Below are positions 52,474 to 63,500 of a stretch of DNA of 64,000 bases, in pieces (positions within the stretch are counted from its first letter, which is position 1; each line of letters starts with the position of its first letter). Source of the DNA: Streptomyces nigrescens (lineage in GTDB: Bacteria > Actinomycetota > Actinomycetes > Streptomycetales > Streptomycetaceae). The position numbers were made by a program, and so were the translations under genes. The DNA lies in the NCBI GenBank assembly GCA_024349765.1, contig AP026074.1:186001-250000 (forward strand). Direction: 5' to 3'. The notes under the pieces were generated by a model. That model made no database searches, was not told the origin of the DNA, and worked only from the letters and a program-made list of their open reading frames with translations.

Positions 52474-53661
52474 CTAGCGTCCTCGCGGCGGCACGAGCTT
52501 GACTCCGAAGCAGTAGAGGGCCGAGGCGACGGCGATGCCGACGGGGAGGGCGAGGTTGATGCCGTGCAGGGCGCGGGCGACGGGGCCGGTGTAGAGGGTG
52601 TTCATGCAGAGGGCGGCGCAGGCGGTGCCGCCGATGAGGGCGGTGGCACCCGCCGCGTTCACGCCGCCGGTGTACCAGAAGGGGCTGCCGGGGGTCTCGT
52701 CCGTGAGCGCGGGGCCGTCGTAGCGGTTGCGGCGCAGCAGGATGTCGGTGGCGTAGACGGCCATGGTGGGGCCGAGGAGGCCGACGGTCAGCTGGAGGAC
52801 GTTGCTGACGGTGTCGAGGAAGTTGGAGACCAGCAGCGCGTACAGGGTGAGGGAGACGGAGACGGTGCCGTCGGCGAGCACGCTGACGGAGCGTCGGATG
52901 CGCAGGCCGACGGCCTGGAGGGCGAGTCCGGCGCTGTACGCGGTCAGCGCGTTGAGGGCGACGGTGCCGAGGACCAGGGCGAGGAGGAAGAGCGGCACGA
53001 ACCAGCCGGGGAGGATCTTCTCCAGCGCGTGCTGCGGATCGGTCATGTCGACCGCGGTCGCGGCGAACGCCCCGAGCGAGCAGACGACCACGCTGGGCAG
53101 GAAGCCGCCGAAGGCCGTCCACCCCACGATCGCCTTCGGGGACGCGGTGCGCGGCAGATAGCGGGAGAAGTCCGCGCTGGTGGTGTACGACAGCGGGCCC
53201 GAGGCGATGAGCGTGACGCCGCCGAGGAGGGCGGCCCACCGGCTCGTGCCGGCGAGCGGCTCGGTGGGGGAGTACGAGAAATCGGTGTGCCGGAGCACGT
53301 AGCAGGCGAGGACCGCGAAGACCGCGGTGAGGGCCAGGGTGATCGGGAGGTACAGCTTCATGATCAGGGCGTGGCCGTAGACGCTGATGGTGAGGGTGAG
53401 GGCGGCGACGGCGATCACCACGGCGATCTTGACGCCGGTGGTGGTCGGGATGCCGGCCCGTTCGACGAGGGAGAAGGCGGCCGTCGCGGCGGCGGCCAGG
53501 TTGAGGGCGAAGTAGCAGACGGAGACCAGCCATCCGGTCACCGCGTTGTTCACCCGGTTTCCGCGGATGCCGTACATCGCCCGCGTGATCACTTCGCTCG
53601 GGGCGCCGGCGGCCGGGCCGGACACGGCGAGCAGCCCGGTCAGCAGCCAGAAGAGGACCCG
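52474..53661 (-). pseudogene. NCS1 nucleobase/cation permease, 5' end missing
   Basis: About 395 codons of an NCS1-family (cytosine/purine/allantoin) permease: PSEVITRAMYGIRGNRVNN (the 'P..SRA.FGxRGN' signature), then SVCYFALNLAAAATAAFSL, GPLSYTTSADFSRYLPR and many further hydrophobic helices up to VKLVPPRGR. The homology begins abruptly at RVLFWLLTGLLAV near 53658, so the cytoplasmic N-terminus and helix 1 of normal members are absent. Upstream, the same strand is antisense to a TetR gene and has no start codon at a sensible position. The gene probably lost its 5' end and promoter together with that of the TetR gene. A product from an internal start cannot be excluded. Confidence 0.72.
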
Positions 53662-54267
53662 GCCGCCCGGCGCGCGGAGATCGTCGCCGCGGCGGCAGCC
53701 GTCGCCCTGACCGAGGGGCTGGAGTGCGTCACCCTCCGCAGAATCGGCGAGGAACTGGACGTCCGGCCCGGCCTGATCAGCCACTACTTCCCGTCGGCCG
53801 AGGACCTGGTGGCGGAGGCCTTCGGCCACGCCGCCACCGGCGAGCTGGACAGCCTCGTGCCCGTCGAGCGTCCCGAGGGCAGCCCGCTGCGGCATCTGGC
53901 CCGGTTCTTCGCGCAAACGACGGGGGAGCGATACGACGCCATCAGCCGCCTCTGGCTCAACGCACGCCACCTCAGCCGCTACCGCCCGGTGCTCCGCGAC
54001 CGGGTCGCCGTGCAGGAGGCCGGATGGCGCGGCCGGCTCTCCGGCCTCCTCCAGGAGGGCGTCGAGCAGGGTGAATTCCACACCGACGACCCGCAATTGA
54101 CGGCCATTCAGATCCTGGTGGTGCTCGACGGACTCGGAGCCCACGCCAACACCGAAACCGGCAGCCACCCCGAGGCCGTGACCCGCATGGCCATCACCAC
54201 GGCCGAACGGGAACTCGGCCTGGCCGACGGCGCCCTCACCCGCCCCACCGATGCGTCCGGCGCGTGA
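53662..54267 (+). pseudogene. TetR-family regulator, 5' end missing
   Basis: The DNA-binding domain is nearly complete: ARRAEIVAAAAAVALTEGLE, then CVTLRRIGEELDVRPGLISHYFPSAEDL (shown across its parts), and a C-terminal ligand domain (SRLWLNARHLSRYRPVLRDR, LDGLGAHANTETGSHPEAV). There is no ATG, GTG or TTG in frame within a reasonable distance before ARRAEI; going upstream the frame only mirrors the permease gene on the other strand. About 10-15 residues and the start are missing. It probably once controlled the adjacent permease and the downstream amidohydrolase. It may still be translated from an unusual start, but I judge it truncated. Confidence 0.7.
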
Positions 54268-54353
54268 GCCCCCGAAAACGCACCGCTCCGCCACCGCACG
54301 CCCGGTAGCCCCTGCCCGTACCCTCCCCGCCCTCCCCGTTTTGAGGAGCCGCT

Positions 54354-55976
54354 GTGCGCACCCCGCTCGTCCTGCTCTCCGCCCGTCTGCTCGACCCGGT
54401 CAGCGGTGCCTTCCTGCCGGACACCGCGCTGGCCGTGTCCGACGGGCGGATCGCCTCCCTGGGCGACGACCGCGACATCCGGGCACTCGCCGGCCCCTCG
54501 ACGACCGTGATCGACCTCAAGGGCGCCGTGGTGACCCCCGGCCTCGTCGACGGGCACCTCCACCCCGTGTCCGGCGCCGAACTCACCCACGGACTGGACC
54601 TGTCGGGCTGTACCGACCTGGAGTCGGTACGCGAGGCGCTGGCGCGCGAGGTGCGCCGCCTCGCCCCCGGCGCCTGGCTGCACGGCTGGGGCCTGGACCC
54701 CAACGTCTTCGGGGACCGGCCGGTGGAATCCGCCGCCCTCGCCCCCGTGCTCGACGGCGTACCGGCCTTCCTCCTGCTCTTCGACGCCCACTCCGCGCTG
54801 GCCAGCGAGCGGGCCCTCGAACTCGCCGGGGTCGACGGCCCGCGGCGCTTCGACCAGGCCGCCGAGGTCGTCTGCGACGACGCGGGCCGGCCCACCGGCC
54901 TGCTGCTGGAGGACGCCGCCTGCGAGCTCGTGGAACGCGTCGCCCCGCAGCCCACCCGCGAGGAACGGCGCGCCCGCCTCGCCACCACCCTGCGCGCCAT
55001 GGCCGCGGCCGGCCTCACCGGCGGCCACGCCATGGACGCGAACGGCGACAGCCTCGCCTTCTACGCCGAACTCGACGCGGCCGGCGAACTGCCGCTGCGC
55101 CTGCGGGTCGCGCCGTGGTGCCAGCCCGGTACCGACGCCGCCGGGCTGCGCGCGCTCATCGACGGGCAGGGCGCCGGCGGCACGCTGTGGCGGACCGCGG
55201 GCGTCAAGCTCTTCATGGACGGCACCATCGACAACGGCACCGCCTGGCTGGAACGCCCCGACTGCCACGGCGAGTCCACCCACGCCTTCTGGCCGGACCC
55301 CGACGCCTACACCCGCGTCATCGGTGAGCTCCACGCGGCCGGAGTGCCCACCGCCACCCACGCCATCGGCGACGCGGCCGTCCGGCACGCCCTCGACGCC
55401 GTCGAGAAGGCCCAGGCCGACGGCCGCCGCGGGGTGCGGCACCGGATCGAGCACATCGAGACCGTCCCCGACGACACCCTGCGCCGCTTCGCCCAGCTCG
55501 GCGTCATCGCGTCCATGCAGCCCACCCACTGCTGCGACTTCACCCGGGCCGACCGCACCGACAACTGGTCACGCCGCCTGGGCGAGGAGCGTGCCTCCCG
55601 TGCCTGGCGCTGCCGGGACCTGACCGACGCCGGAGCCACCGTCGTCCTCGGCTCGGACTGGCCCATCGCCCCCTACCCGCCACTGGGCGTCCTGGCGGGC
55701 GCCCGCCACCGCCGCCCCAGCCGCGACCTCACCCGGCCCCCGCACGGCCCCGACCAGGCACTCACGCCCCTGGAGGCCCTCCAGGGAATGACCGTCAACG
55801 CCGCCCGCGCCGCGGGCGAGGAGCACGAGGCCGGGCGGCTCGCCGTCGGCCACCGCGCCGACCTCACCGTCCTCGCCGACGACCCGCTCACCACCCCCGC
55901 CACCGACCTGCCCGACCTCCCCGTGCTGCTCACCGTCCTGGACGGCCGCCCGACCCACCGCGACACCAGCCTGTGA
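54354..55976 (+). CDS. amidohydrolase, YtcJ-like (amidohydrolase family 3)
   Basis: 540 aa metal-dependent hydrolase. N-terminal metal motif GLVDGHLHPVSG (HxH, residues ~62-73), AGVKLFMDGTIDNGTAWLE near 280, the His ligands in ATHAIGDAAVRHALD near 335 and RHRIEHIETVPDD near 362, and the final Asp in VVLGSDWPIAPYPPLG near 435. Members of this group hydrolyse cyclic amides or unknown N-acyl compounds. GTG 54354 has AGGAG five bases upstream. It follows the truncated TetR gene on the same strand and probably used the permease's substrate; a purine or allantoin-like compound is a guess. Confidence 0.88.
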   Translation: MRTPLVLLSARLLDPVSGAFLPDTALAVSDGRIASLGDDRDIRALAGPSTTVIDLKGAVVTPGLVDGHLHPVSGAELTHGLDLSGCTDLESVREALAREVRRLAPGAWLHGWGLDPNVFGDRPVESAALAPVLDGVPAFLLLFDAHSALASERALELAGVDGPRRFDQAAEVVCDDAGRPTGLLLEDAACELVERVAPQPTREERRARLATTLRAMAAAGLTGGHAMDANGDSLAFYAELDAAGELPLRLRVAPWCQPGTDAAGLRALIDGQGAGGTLWRTAGVKLFMDGTIDNGTAWLERPDCHGESTHAFWPDPDAYTRVIGELHAAGVPTATHAIGDAAVRHALDAVEKAQADGRRGVRHRIEHIETVPDDTLRRFAQLGVIASMQPTHCCDFTRADRTDNWSRRLGEERASRAWRCRDLTDAGATVVLGSDWPIAPYPPLGVLAGARHRRPSRDLTRPPHGPDQALTPLEALQGMTVNAARAAGEEHEAGRLAVGHRADLTVLADDPLTTPATDLPDLPVLLTVLDGRPTHRDTSL

Positions 55977-56001
55977 GGGCACGTGCGGGCGGTCGCCGCG
56001 T

Positions 56002-59000
56002 TCAGCGAGCCAACGCGACCTCGACCAGCTGAGACCAGCCGGTCCGCGTCCCCTCCCGCGCCGCCTCGGCGAACCCCGCGTCGCCGAGGCGGTGGCGCGC
56101 GGTCTGCTCGATCCGGGCCACGTCCGGGTGGGAGCGGTCCGGCAGCCCCCGCATGCCCGCGCTCGCCGCGAGCAGCCGCGCGGCCTGCTCGGGCTCGTCG
56201 CGGCGCAGCGCCAGGTCCGCGACCCCGACGAGCACATGCGCGATCACCAGGGGGTATCCCGCCTCGGACGCCGCCTCGCAGGCCGCCGCACGGTGCGCCC
56301 GGGCCGCGCCGAGGTCGTCGGCGAGATAGCCGAGCAGATCGTGTCGCACCGCGCGGAAGTCCGGCCGCTCCGCTCCGTCGCCCAATACGGCCGTCACGAC
56401 GCCGAGTTGACTGTGCGCCTCCTCGACGTCGCCGTCCCACCGGGCGAGTTCGGCCTTCGCGAGGGCCAGCTCGGCCAGCGCGTCCGGCCAGGTGACCCGC
56501 TCCGCGTAGCGCCGCGCCTCGGCCATGGCGCCCGCGCAGGCGTCCTCGTCGCCCAGCAGGCGGTACAGCCGTGCCTGCTGCGACCGCATGCGGATGACGT
56601 CTTCGGCGGCACCGACCTCGGTGACGACCGCGATCGCCTCCTCGAAGTACGCGCACGCACCGGCGAATTCGCCGCGCACGGCGATCCGGCCCGCCAGCTC
56701 GCTCAGCGCGAACGAGATCCCGAACCGCTCCCCGAGCGCCCGGAACTCGGCCAGCGCCCCCTCCAGGTACGCATCCGCGTCGCGACCGCCCTGGCCGAGC
56801 ACGATCCGCATCTTGCCCAGCTGCAGCCGGGCCAGCGCGCGCACCCAGGGATCCTCGTTGTCCAGCAGCGGTTCGAACGCCGGCAGGAACGCACCGGGCT
56901 CCCGCAGCAGGCGTTCCAGCGCGTCGACGAGCCCCAGCAGCGGGGAGCGACGCCGACTGCGCCGGCCGAACCGGTGCGCCTCGCGGATCCACGCCTCCGC
57001 CGCACGCTCGTCGCCCCGCCCGTCGCTCACGAACAACACGGCCAGGGCGTACGCCATGGCCCGGACCTCGTCGGTCACCTCGCCGGGCGTCCTGGTCGCC
57101 GCGGTGATCAGCTCGATGCCCTCGGCCCGGTGCCCGCCGAGCCACCAGTACCAGCCCGCGCCCGCCGCGAGCCGCATCGCCGCCTGGGCCTCGCCCGCCG
57201 TGAGCGCTCCGCGCATCGCCGCACCGATGTTGTCGTGCTCGGCCTCGAGCACGGCCAGCCACTCCAGTTGCTCGGCGTGGCGCAGATGCGGCTCCGCGGT
57301 CTCGGTGAGCTCGGTGAAGTAGGCGAGATGCGCCTGGCGCGCCGGGTCCGATTCCCCCGCCTCCGCGAGCCGGTGCCCGGCGTACTCCTTGATCGTGCCG
57401 AGCATGCGGTAGCGCGGGGCACGGTCGCCCTCGGCGACCAGCAGCGACTTCTCGGTCAGCGCGGTGAGCAGTTCGAGCACCTGCTCCTGCGCCACCGCGT
57501 CGCCCGCGCAGACCCGTTCGGCCGCTTCCAGACTCGCCCCGCCGGAGAACACCGAGAGCCTGCGCAGGACCATCCGCTCGGCGTCGGTGAGCAGCTCCCA
57601 GCTCCAGTCGACCACCGCGCGCAGCGTCTTGTGCCGCGGCAACGCGGTGCGGCTGCCGCCGGTCAGCAGGCGGAACCGGTCGTCGAGCCGGTGGGCCAGC
57701 TGGTCGAGGGACATGGTGCGCAACCGGGCCGCGGCCAGTTCGATCGCCAGCGGCATCCCGTCCAGCGCCCGGCAGACGCGCACCATCGTCCCCAGTGCGC
57801 CGGCGTCGACCGCGCGGTCCCGGCGCACCGCCCCGGCCCGGTCCCGCAGCAGCTGGACGGCGGGTGAGGAGGCGATCTCACCGGGGCCCGCGTCCCCCTC
57901 CGGGAGGGCCAGCGGCTCGACCGGCCACAGTGCTTCCCCGGTGATGCCGAGCGGTTCCCGGCTCGTCGCCACGATCCGCAGCCGCCGGCACTCCCCGAGC
58001 ACCCGGTGGGCGAACACCGCCGCGGACTCGATGACGTGCTCGCAGTTGTCCAGGATCAGCAGCGCCTCCCGCTCGCGGATCGCGGCGATGAGCCGGTCGG
58101 TCAACTCCGCGGTCGGGGCCCCGCCGAGCAGGGCGTCCCGGAGGCCGAGCCCGGCGAGCGCCGACTGTGCCACGTCGGCCACGTCCCCGTCCGCGCCGTT
58201 GGCGGCGAGCTCCACCAGCCAGGCCCCGTCCGGCAGATCGCCGAGCAGCGTGCGCGCGGTCTCCGTGGCCAGCCTGGTCTTCCCCGAGCCGCCCGGCCCG
58301 ATCACGGTGGTGAGCCGGTGCTCGCCGATGAGCCCCCGGACCGCGGCGACATCGGCGCCCCTGCCGACGAAGGTGGTCAGCTCGGCGCGCAGATTGGTCT
58401 TCGGGGTCTCCGCACACCGCCCCAACTCGCCCCGCAGCAGCGCGACATGCAACGCGGACAGCTCCGGCGAGGGGTCGACGCCCAGCGCGTCGGCCAGGTC
58501 GTCCCGCGCGCGCTGGTACACCAGCAGCGCCTCGCTGTCGCGACCGGCCGCGACGAGGGCCCGCATCAGCGCGGCGACCAGCCGTTCCCGCAGCGGGTGC
58601 GCGGCCACCAGGTCGGTCAGCTCGGTGACCAGCTCCGCACCGCGCCCGAGGGCCACCTCCGTGTCGACCCGCTCCTCAGTGGCGGTCAGGCGCAACCCCG
58701 ACAGCCGGCCGACCGCCGCCTCGAACGCGGCGCTGTCCTGCAGACCGACGTCCTGCAGGGCCGCCCCGCGCCACAGTTCGAGGGCCTCCCGCAGCAGTCG
58801 CACCCGCTGCGAACTGTCCTCGGTGCGGGCCTGGCCCGCGAGGACGAGGCGTTCGAACCGCACGGCGTCGACGGCGTCGGGCTCCACCCTCAACCGGTAA
58901 CCGTCCGGCTGCCCCTCGACCACCCCGTCCGGCAGCACCTTCCGCAGCCGGGAAACCAGGCGCTGCAGGGCGTTCGTCGCCTCGGCGGGCGGGTGCTCCC

Positions 59001-59154
59001 CCCAGATCCAGTCGACGAGCGACGCCTTCGGGACCACGTGACCCGGCGTGAGCGCGAGGGCGATCAGCAGTCCGCGCAACCGCGCGCCCGGCACGTCGAC
59101 CGAGCCGCCGTCGTCCGTGCGCACCTCCAAGGGCCCCAGCATCCCGATCTGCAC
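56002..59154 (-). CDS. AfsR/SARP-type regulator with NB-ARC ATPase and TPR region
   Basis: 1050 aa. (1) OmpR-type winged helix, residues 1-95 (MQIGMLGPLEVRTDDGGSVD, EATNALQRLVSRLRKVLP). (2) BTAD domain to ~245 (DAVRFERLVLAGQARTEDSS, ALGVDPSPELSALHVALLRG). (3) NB-ARC domain: P-loop GPGGSGKTRLA near 288, Walker B LLILDNCEH near 365, ATSREPLGITGEALWPVEPL near 400. (4) C-terminal ~450 residues of TPR-like helices. This is the layout of pathway-specific or global SARPs that activate secondary metabolism by binding heptamer repeats at -35 regions. GTG start. It is divergent from a P450 gene whose promoter region has three matching heptamers, so the P450 is a likely target. Confidence 0.93.
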   Translation of the reverse strand: MQIGMLGPLEVRTDDGGSVDVPGARLRGLLIALALTPGHVVPKASLVDWIWGEHPPAEATNALQRLVSRLRKVLPDGVVEGQPDGYRLRVEPDAVDAVRFERLVLAGQARTEDSSQRVRLLREALELWRGAALQDVGLQDSAAFEAAVGRLSGLRLTATEERVDTEVALGRGAELVTELTDLVAAHPLRERLVAALMRALVAAGRDSEALLVYQRARDDLADALGVDPSPELSALHVALLRGELGRCAETPKTNLRAELTTFVGRGADVAAVRGLIGEHRLTTVIGPGGSGKTRLATETARTLLGDLPDGAWLVELAANGADGDVADVAQSALAGLGLRDALLGGAPTAELTDRLIAAIREREALLILDNCEHVIESAAVFAHRVLGECRRLRIVATSREPLGITGEALWPVEPLALPEGDAGPGEIASSPAVQLLRDRAGAVRRDRAVDAGALGTMVRVCRALDGMPLAIELAAARLRTMSLDQLAHRLDDRFRLLTGGSRTALPRHKTLRAVVDWSWELLTDAERMVLRRLSVFSGGASLEAAERVCAGDAVAQEQVLELLTALTEKSLLVAEGDRAPRYRMLGTIKEYAGHRLAEAGESDPARQAHLAYFTELTETAEPHLRHAEQLEWLAVLEAEHDNIGAAMRGALTAGEAQAAMRLAAGAGWYWWLGGHRAEGIELITAATRTPGEVTDEVRAMAYALAVLFVSDGRGDERAAEAWIREAHRFGRRSRRRSPLLGLVDALERLLREPGAFLPAFEPLLDNEDPWVRALARLQLGKMRIVLGQGGRDADAYLEGALAEFRALGERFGISFALSELAGRIAVRGEFAGACAYFEEAIAVVTEVGAAEDVIRMRSQQARLYRLLGDEDACAGAMAEARRYAERVTWPDALAELALAKAELARWDGDVEEAHSQLGVVTAVLGDGAERPDFRAVRHDLLGYLADDLGAARAHRAAACEAASEAGYPLVIAHVLVGVADLALRRDEPEQAARLLAASAGMRGLPDRSHPDVARIEQTARHRLGDAGFAEAAREGTRTGWSQLVEVALAR

Positions 59155-59250
59155 CCGCTGATTTTGCCACGGGCCTTGCGGGGGCCTTCAGTTGCTGACG
59201 GGCTGAGGGACATCGGTGCCCCTGGCCGACCGCGCCTCCCGCATGATCGG

Positions 59251-59279
59251 TGTCAGAGCCGTGTCAGTCGGATGTCAGG
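59251..59279 (+). promoter_or_regulatory. three 11-bp-spaced heptamers (SARP box) upstream of the P450 gene
   Basis: TGTCAGA (59251), TGTCAGT (59262) and TGTCAGG (59273) recur with a strict 11-base period, one helical turn, about 50 bases before the P450 start. SARP proteins are known to bind such direct heptamer repeats with 4-base spacers just upstream of a -10 element. No strong -10 follows; GGCGATC-type sequence at ~59287 is the best. Confidence 0.65.
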
Positions 59280-59325
59280 ACCGTCGGCGATCGTGGCCGG
59301 AACAACCGCCACGAAAGGAAAACCG

Positions 59326-60552
59326 ATGAGCGAGCCGGTTCCCGTCCCGCACGGCCTCCCCATGGAGCGCGACGCGGGCCCCTTCGACCCGCCCCGTCAG
59401 ATCACCCGGCTGCGCGAGGCCCGCCCGGTCAGTCCCCTGATTTTCCCCGACGGGCACCAGGGCTGGCTCGTCACCGGCTACGAAGCGGTCCGCCAGCTCA
59501 TGGCCGACACCCGGTTCAGCTCCCGCCAGGACCTCGGCGTCCTCCACGTGCCGTACGAGACCCCCGGCATGCCCGTCGCGACCGAACCGTCCCCGCAGGT
59601 GCCGGGCCTGTTCGTCGCCATGGACCCGCCGGACCACACCCGGCTGCGGCGCAAGCTCACCGGCGCCTTCACCGTCAAGCGCATGAAGCAGCTCGAAGAG
59701 CACATCGTCGACATCACCGAGCGGCAACTGGACGAGATGGCGCGCCTCGCCCCGCCGGTCGACCTGGTCAAGGAGTTCGCGCTGCCGGTGCCCTCGCTGG
59801 TGATCTGCGAACTGCTCGGTGTCCCCTACGCGGACCGGGAGACCTTCCAGGTCAACACCGCCACGTTCATGGAAAAGGAGGTGCCGCTCGACGAGAAGAT
59901 GGCCGCGTACGGCGCGATCACCACGTACCTGGCCGAACTCGTCACGGGTAAACGCGCCGAGCCCGGCGAGGACATCCTGTCCGACCTGGCCCGCGATGAC
60001 GACCTCAGCATCGAGGAGCTGACCGGCATCGCCTTCCTGCTGCTGCTCGCGGGCCACGAGACGACCGCCAACATGCTGTCACTGGGCACCTTCGCGCTCC
60101 TGCAACACCCCGAGCAGAGGGCCGAACTGCGCGCCGACCCGGACCTGATGCCCGGCGCCGTCGAGGAACTCATGCGCTACCTGTCCGTCGCCGACATCTT
60201 CTACCGCTACGCCACGGAGGACCTCGAACTCGGCGGTGAAACGATCGGCAAGGGGTCGACCGTCGTCGTCTCGCTGCTGGCCGCCAACCACGACCCCGAG
60301 CGCTTCGAGAACCCCGACACCCTGGACGTCCACCGCAAGGCCCGCGGTCATCTGTCCTTCGGCCACGGCGTCCACCAGTGCCTCGGTCAGCAACTGGCCC
60401 GCATCGAGATGCGCGCCGGTTTCGACGGACTGCTGCGCCGCTTCCCGACCCTCGAACTCGCCATCCCGGCCGACGAGGTGAAGCTCAGGACCGACATGAA
60501 CATCTACGGCGTCCACGAACTGCCGGTCACCTGGACGGAATCGCCGCGGTAG
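59326..60552 (+). CDS. cytochrome P450 (bacterial CYP105/107-type)
   Basis: 408 aa, normal length. I-helix AGHETTANML near residue 242 with the acid-alcohol-type pair (H-E-T-T), ExxR in EELMRYL near 283, PERFENPDTLDVHR near 325 and the haem loop FGHGVHQCLGQQLARIE with Cys near 352. It is a soluble monooxygenase needing ferredoxin and a reductase, neither of which is adjacent. ATG 59326 has GAAAGGA upstream. It is divergent from the SARP regulator and has SARP-like heptamers in its upstream region, so it probably belongs to that regulon. The substrate cannot be told from sequence; no biosynthetic core enzyme is next to it in the window. Confidence 0.94.
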   Translation: MSEPVPVPHGLPMERDAGPFDPPRQITRLREARPVSPLIFPDGHQGWLVTGYEAVRQLMADTRFSSRQDLGVLHVPYETPGMPVATEPSPQVPGLFVAMDPPDHTRLRRKLTGAFTVKRMKQLEEHIVDITERQLDEMARLAPPVDLVKEFALPVPSLVICELLGVPYADRETFQVNTATFMEKEVPLDEKMAAYGAITTYLAELVTGKRAEPGEDILSDLARDDDLSIEELTGIAFLLLLAGHETTANMLSLGTFALLQHPEQRAELRADPDLMPGAVEELMRYLSVADIFYRYATEDLELGGETIGKGSTVVVSLLAANHDPERFENPDTLDVHRKARGHLSFGHGVHQCLGQQLARIEMRAGFDGLLRRFPTLELAIPADEVKLRTDMNIYGVHELPVTWTESPR

Positions 60553-60597
60553 GGCCGGCGGGCGGCGGCACGCGTGGCGACGGCCGCCGCACCCCTG

Positions 60598-63500
60598 TCA
60601 TTCCGTTTCCGTCACCGTCCGGTGCGCTTGATGGCGTACGTCAGGGTGCGGATGCCGGCGTAGGAAGCGCAGGAGGGTCCGCCATTCCTCGGGCCAGCCG
60701 AGGCTGCCGCCGGTTCCGGTTGCCAGTTCGGCCGCCAGCAGGCCGGGGACGGCGCCGCCGTCGCGGGCCAGCTCATCGGTCGCGGCCAGCAGAGCGCTGA
60801 TGCGGTGCGGGTCTGCGCCGGCTGTCCGGGAGGCGTGGAGCCGGCCGGCGGTGTGCAGGGTGACGCCGACACCGGCGTCCTGGAGGGCGGCCGCCAGGTC
60901 CCGCAGGCGGGGGAGGAGCGCGGCCGGTTCGGTGGTGCGGTCGACCAGTCTGCGGAGCAGATCGGCGCGTTCGGCCACGAGCAGGGGTTCCGACGCCAGT
61001 TGCCCGGCGAGCGCCGCGAGCATCTCGGGCCGCTCGGACTGGTTCGAGCTCGGGGTCACCAGGGTGCGGAGCCGCTGCAGGGCCGGCAGGTCGCGGTCCG
61101 GCAGGGCGTCGCAGCCGCCGTCGGGCGTGTGCATCGCGGCGAGCAGCTTCGCCACCGCGCCGTGGAGCACGCTGCCCGGATCCGCACCGCCCACGGGGTG
61201 CGGAAGTTCCGATGCGGCCACCTCGCGCAGGACCCAGGCCGCGTATCGCCAGTGGGCCCGGTTGCCCAGATCGCAGACCGTTCCGGAGAGCCGGCCGGCG
61301 ACCTCGGGGGCGTAGCGGGACCACGCGCCCAGGGCGTGCAGTGTGCCGTAGGTCGCGTAGCCGTCGACGGCCGCCAGACACGCGTCGTACGCGGCGCCGA
61401 CCACGGCGGCGTACCCCGTGCGATGGCTGTGGGCCAGCTCCCAGGGAGTGACCCGTAGGAGGGCGTCGAGCACGGGCGGGGCGTCGTCGCGTGCGGCGTC
61501 GTGGAGGACGCGCCAGGCGGCGGGCACGTCGAGCAGCGGCGGCAGGGCGCGGACGACGGCGGCCCGTACGTCAGGGTGGCGGTCGGGGGCGTCGAAGGCC
61601 CGTGCCAGCAGGGACACCGCTTGTCGCGGCGGCAGGAAACGGGCCGCGAGCCGTACCGCCTCCTTGCGGGAGGTCACCTTCGCCACCCGCTCCCCGGCCA
61701 GCAACTCGCCCAGCTCCAGGGCGAGTTCGGAAGGGGTGGCGAAGCGGGCGGCGCGGGTCGCCGCGTAGACCGCGACCCGTGCCCGGTCACTGCCGGCCTG
61801 CTCCAGCAGCACCGGCAGGACCTCGTGGGGCCGGTCGGTCCAGGGCAGCGCGCCGAGCGCCGCCTCGGCGACGACCACGTCCCCGTCGTCGGCGTGCCGC
61901 ATCGCCAGCGCACGTCCCAGGTCGGGGATCCGCGCGGCGGCCCGGACCGCGGCGGCGCGCTCGTCCAGCGGCAGGGAGCGGTCCGCGGCGGCCTGCCCGG
62001 CGAGCCGTGCCGCGGCCCGCTGCTGGCGGGGCAGCCAGCGGTCGCTGTCGCCGAGATCCGGCAGCGGGCGCCGGGCACCGCGCACCAGGAAGCGGCCGCA
62101 GGGCGGGGCGTCGTCGAGCAGTGCGTCGAGCAGGTCCGTACGCCGTCGGGACAGGACCCGTCGTACGGGTGGGAGGACGACCGCCGAGGGTTCGAGCGCG
62201 ACGATCCGGGCCACCCGCTCGTCGCGGGTGGCCGGTGCGGCAAGCCACCGCTCCGCGGCCGCCGCGAACGTCTCGTCGTCGCCCCGTTCCAGGGCCGTGA
62301 CCAGCATGTCCTGCAGCCCGGGCAGCCGCCGGGCCCGCGGCCCCAGCGCATCGGCCAGCGCCAACAGCAGCCGGAAGTCCGCGCGTTGGGCGGCCGCCGC
62401 CAGCCACGGGCGCAGTGCGTCGAACAGCTGGTGCTCCTGGCCGCGGCGCAGGACCCGGTGCAGCGGGCCGAAGTCGGGGACGCCGACCCGGCCCACCAGG
62501 CCCTCCAGGGTGCGCAGCGCCCAATCGGGCAGGGCCGAGTCGGCGTCGGTGGCGTGCTCGACCAGCAGGCGTGCGGCGAGCGCCCGCACCGCCGCCCGGC
62601 TGTAGGCGGAACTGTCCCGCGCCTCCAGGGCGTCGACGGCGATCGCGTCCAGCAGCGCGGCGTCATCGGAGTGGAACAGCCGGGCGGGTACGGCCTCCAG
62701 CGCCTCCAGCGCCGCGGCGCGCACCGGATCCCGTTCATTGCGCAGGCGCCGCATCGCGGTCAGCAACTCGGTGAGCGCCTGGCGGCCCCCGTCCCGGGCG
62801 ACGCATTCCACCAGGAGCGGCCAGGCGGCGGCCCGGTCCTCCGCACTGGACCGGCGGAGCCCGGCGAGCAGTGCGGGCCGCGCCTCGTCGAGCGGGCCGT
62901 GGGCGAGGGTGTCCAGGTTCTCCCACCAGTCGGTGCTGCCCGTGAACTCGGCTGCCGCCCGCCGCACCTCCGCCCAGCGCCGTTCGCGGGGCAGCAGATC
63001 GAGGACGGCCAGGGCAGGATCCCCGGGTGTGCCGCCGGCGGTGACGGCGTCGAGGAAGGCGGGGCGCCGTCCGGGGGCCATGGCCTTGACCAAGGCGGTG
63101 AAGTGCCCGCTGCGGCCCAGCCAGAGGCGGCCGAGTACGGGCAGCGACGCCGGCGCGGCCCGCACCAGCCTGCGCAGCACTCCCGGCGGCGGTACCGGCT
63201 CATGGCGCTGCGGATGCCGGTCGGGGGAGGTCAGCCAGCGGACCACCCGCTCGGCGTCGGCGTCGACCAGTGGGCCGAGGCCGGTGTGCAGTGCGCGCGG
63301 CAGGCTCTCGGGCCCGTACCGTTCCAGCAGCGTCAGCACCCGCTCGGGGCGGAGCGGCGCGAGCACGGCGACCGCCGCGGCGTGCAGACGCCACCAGTCC
63401 TCCCGCTGCCCTTCGCCGGCCCGTTCGGCCAGGGCGGCTTCGGCATGGTCCAGCACCGGGTCGGGATGCCGGCGCGCGAGTCCCGTCCAGCCGCCGACGG

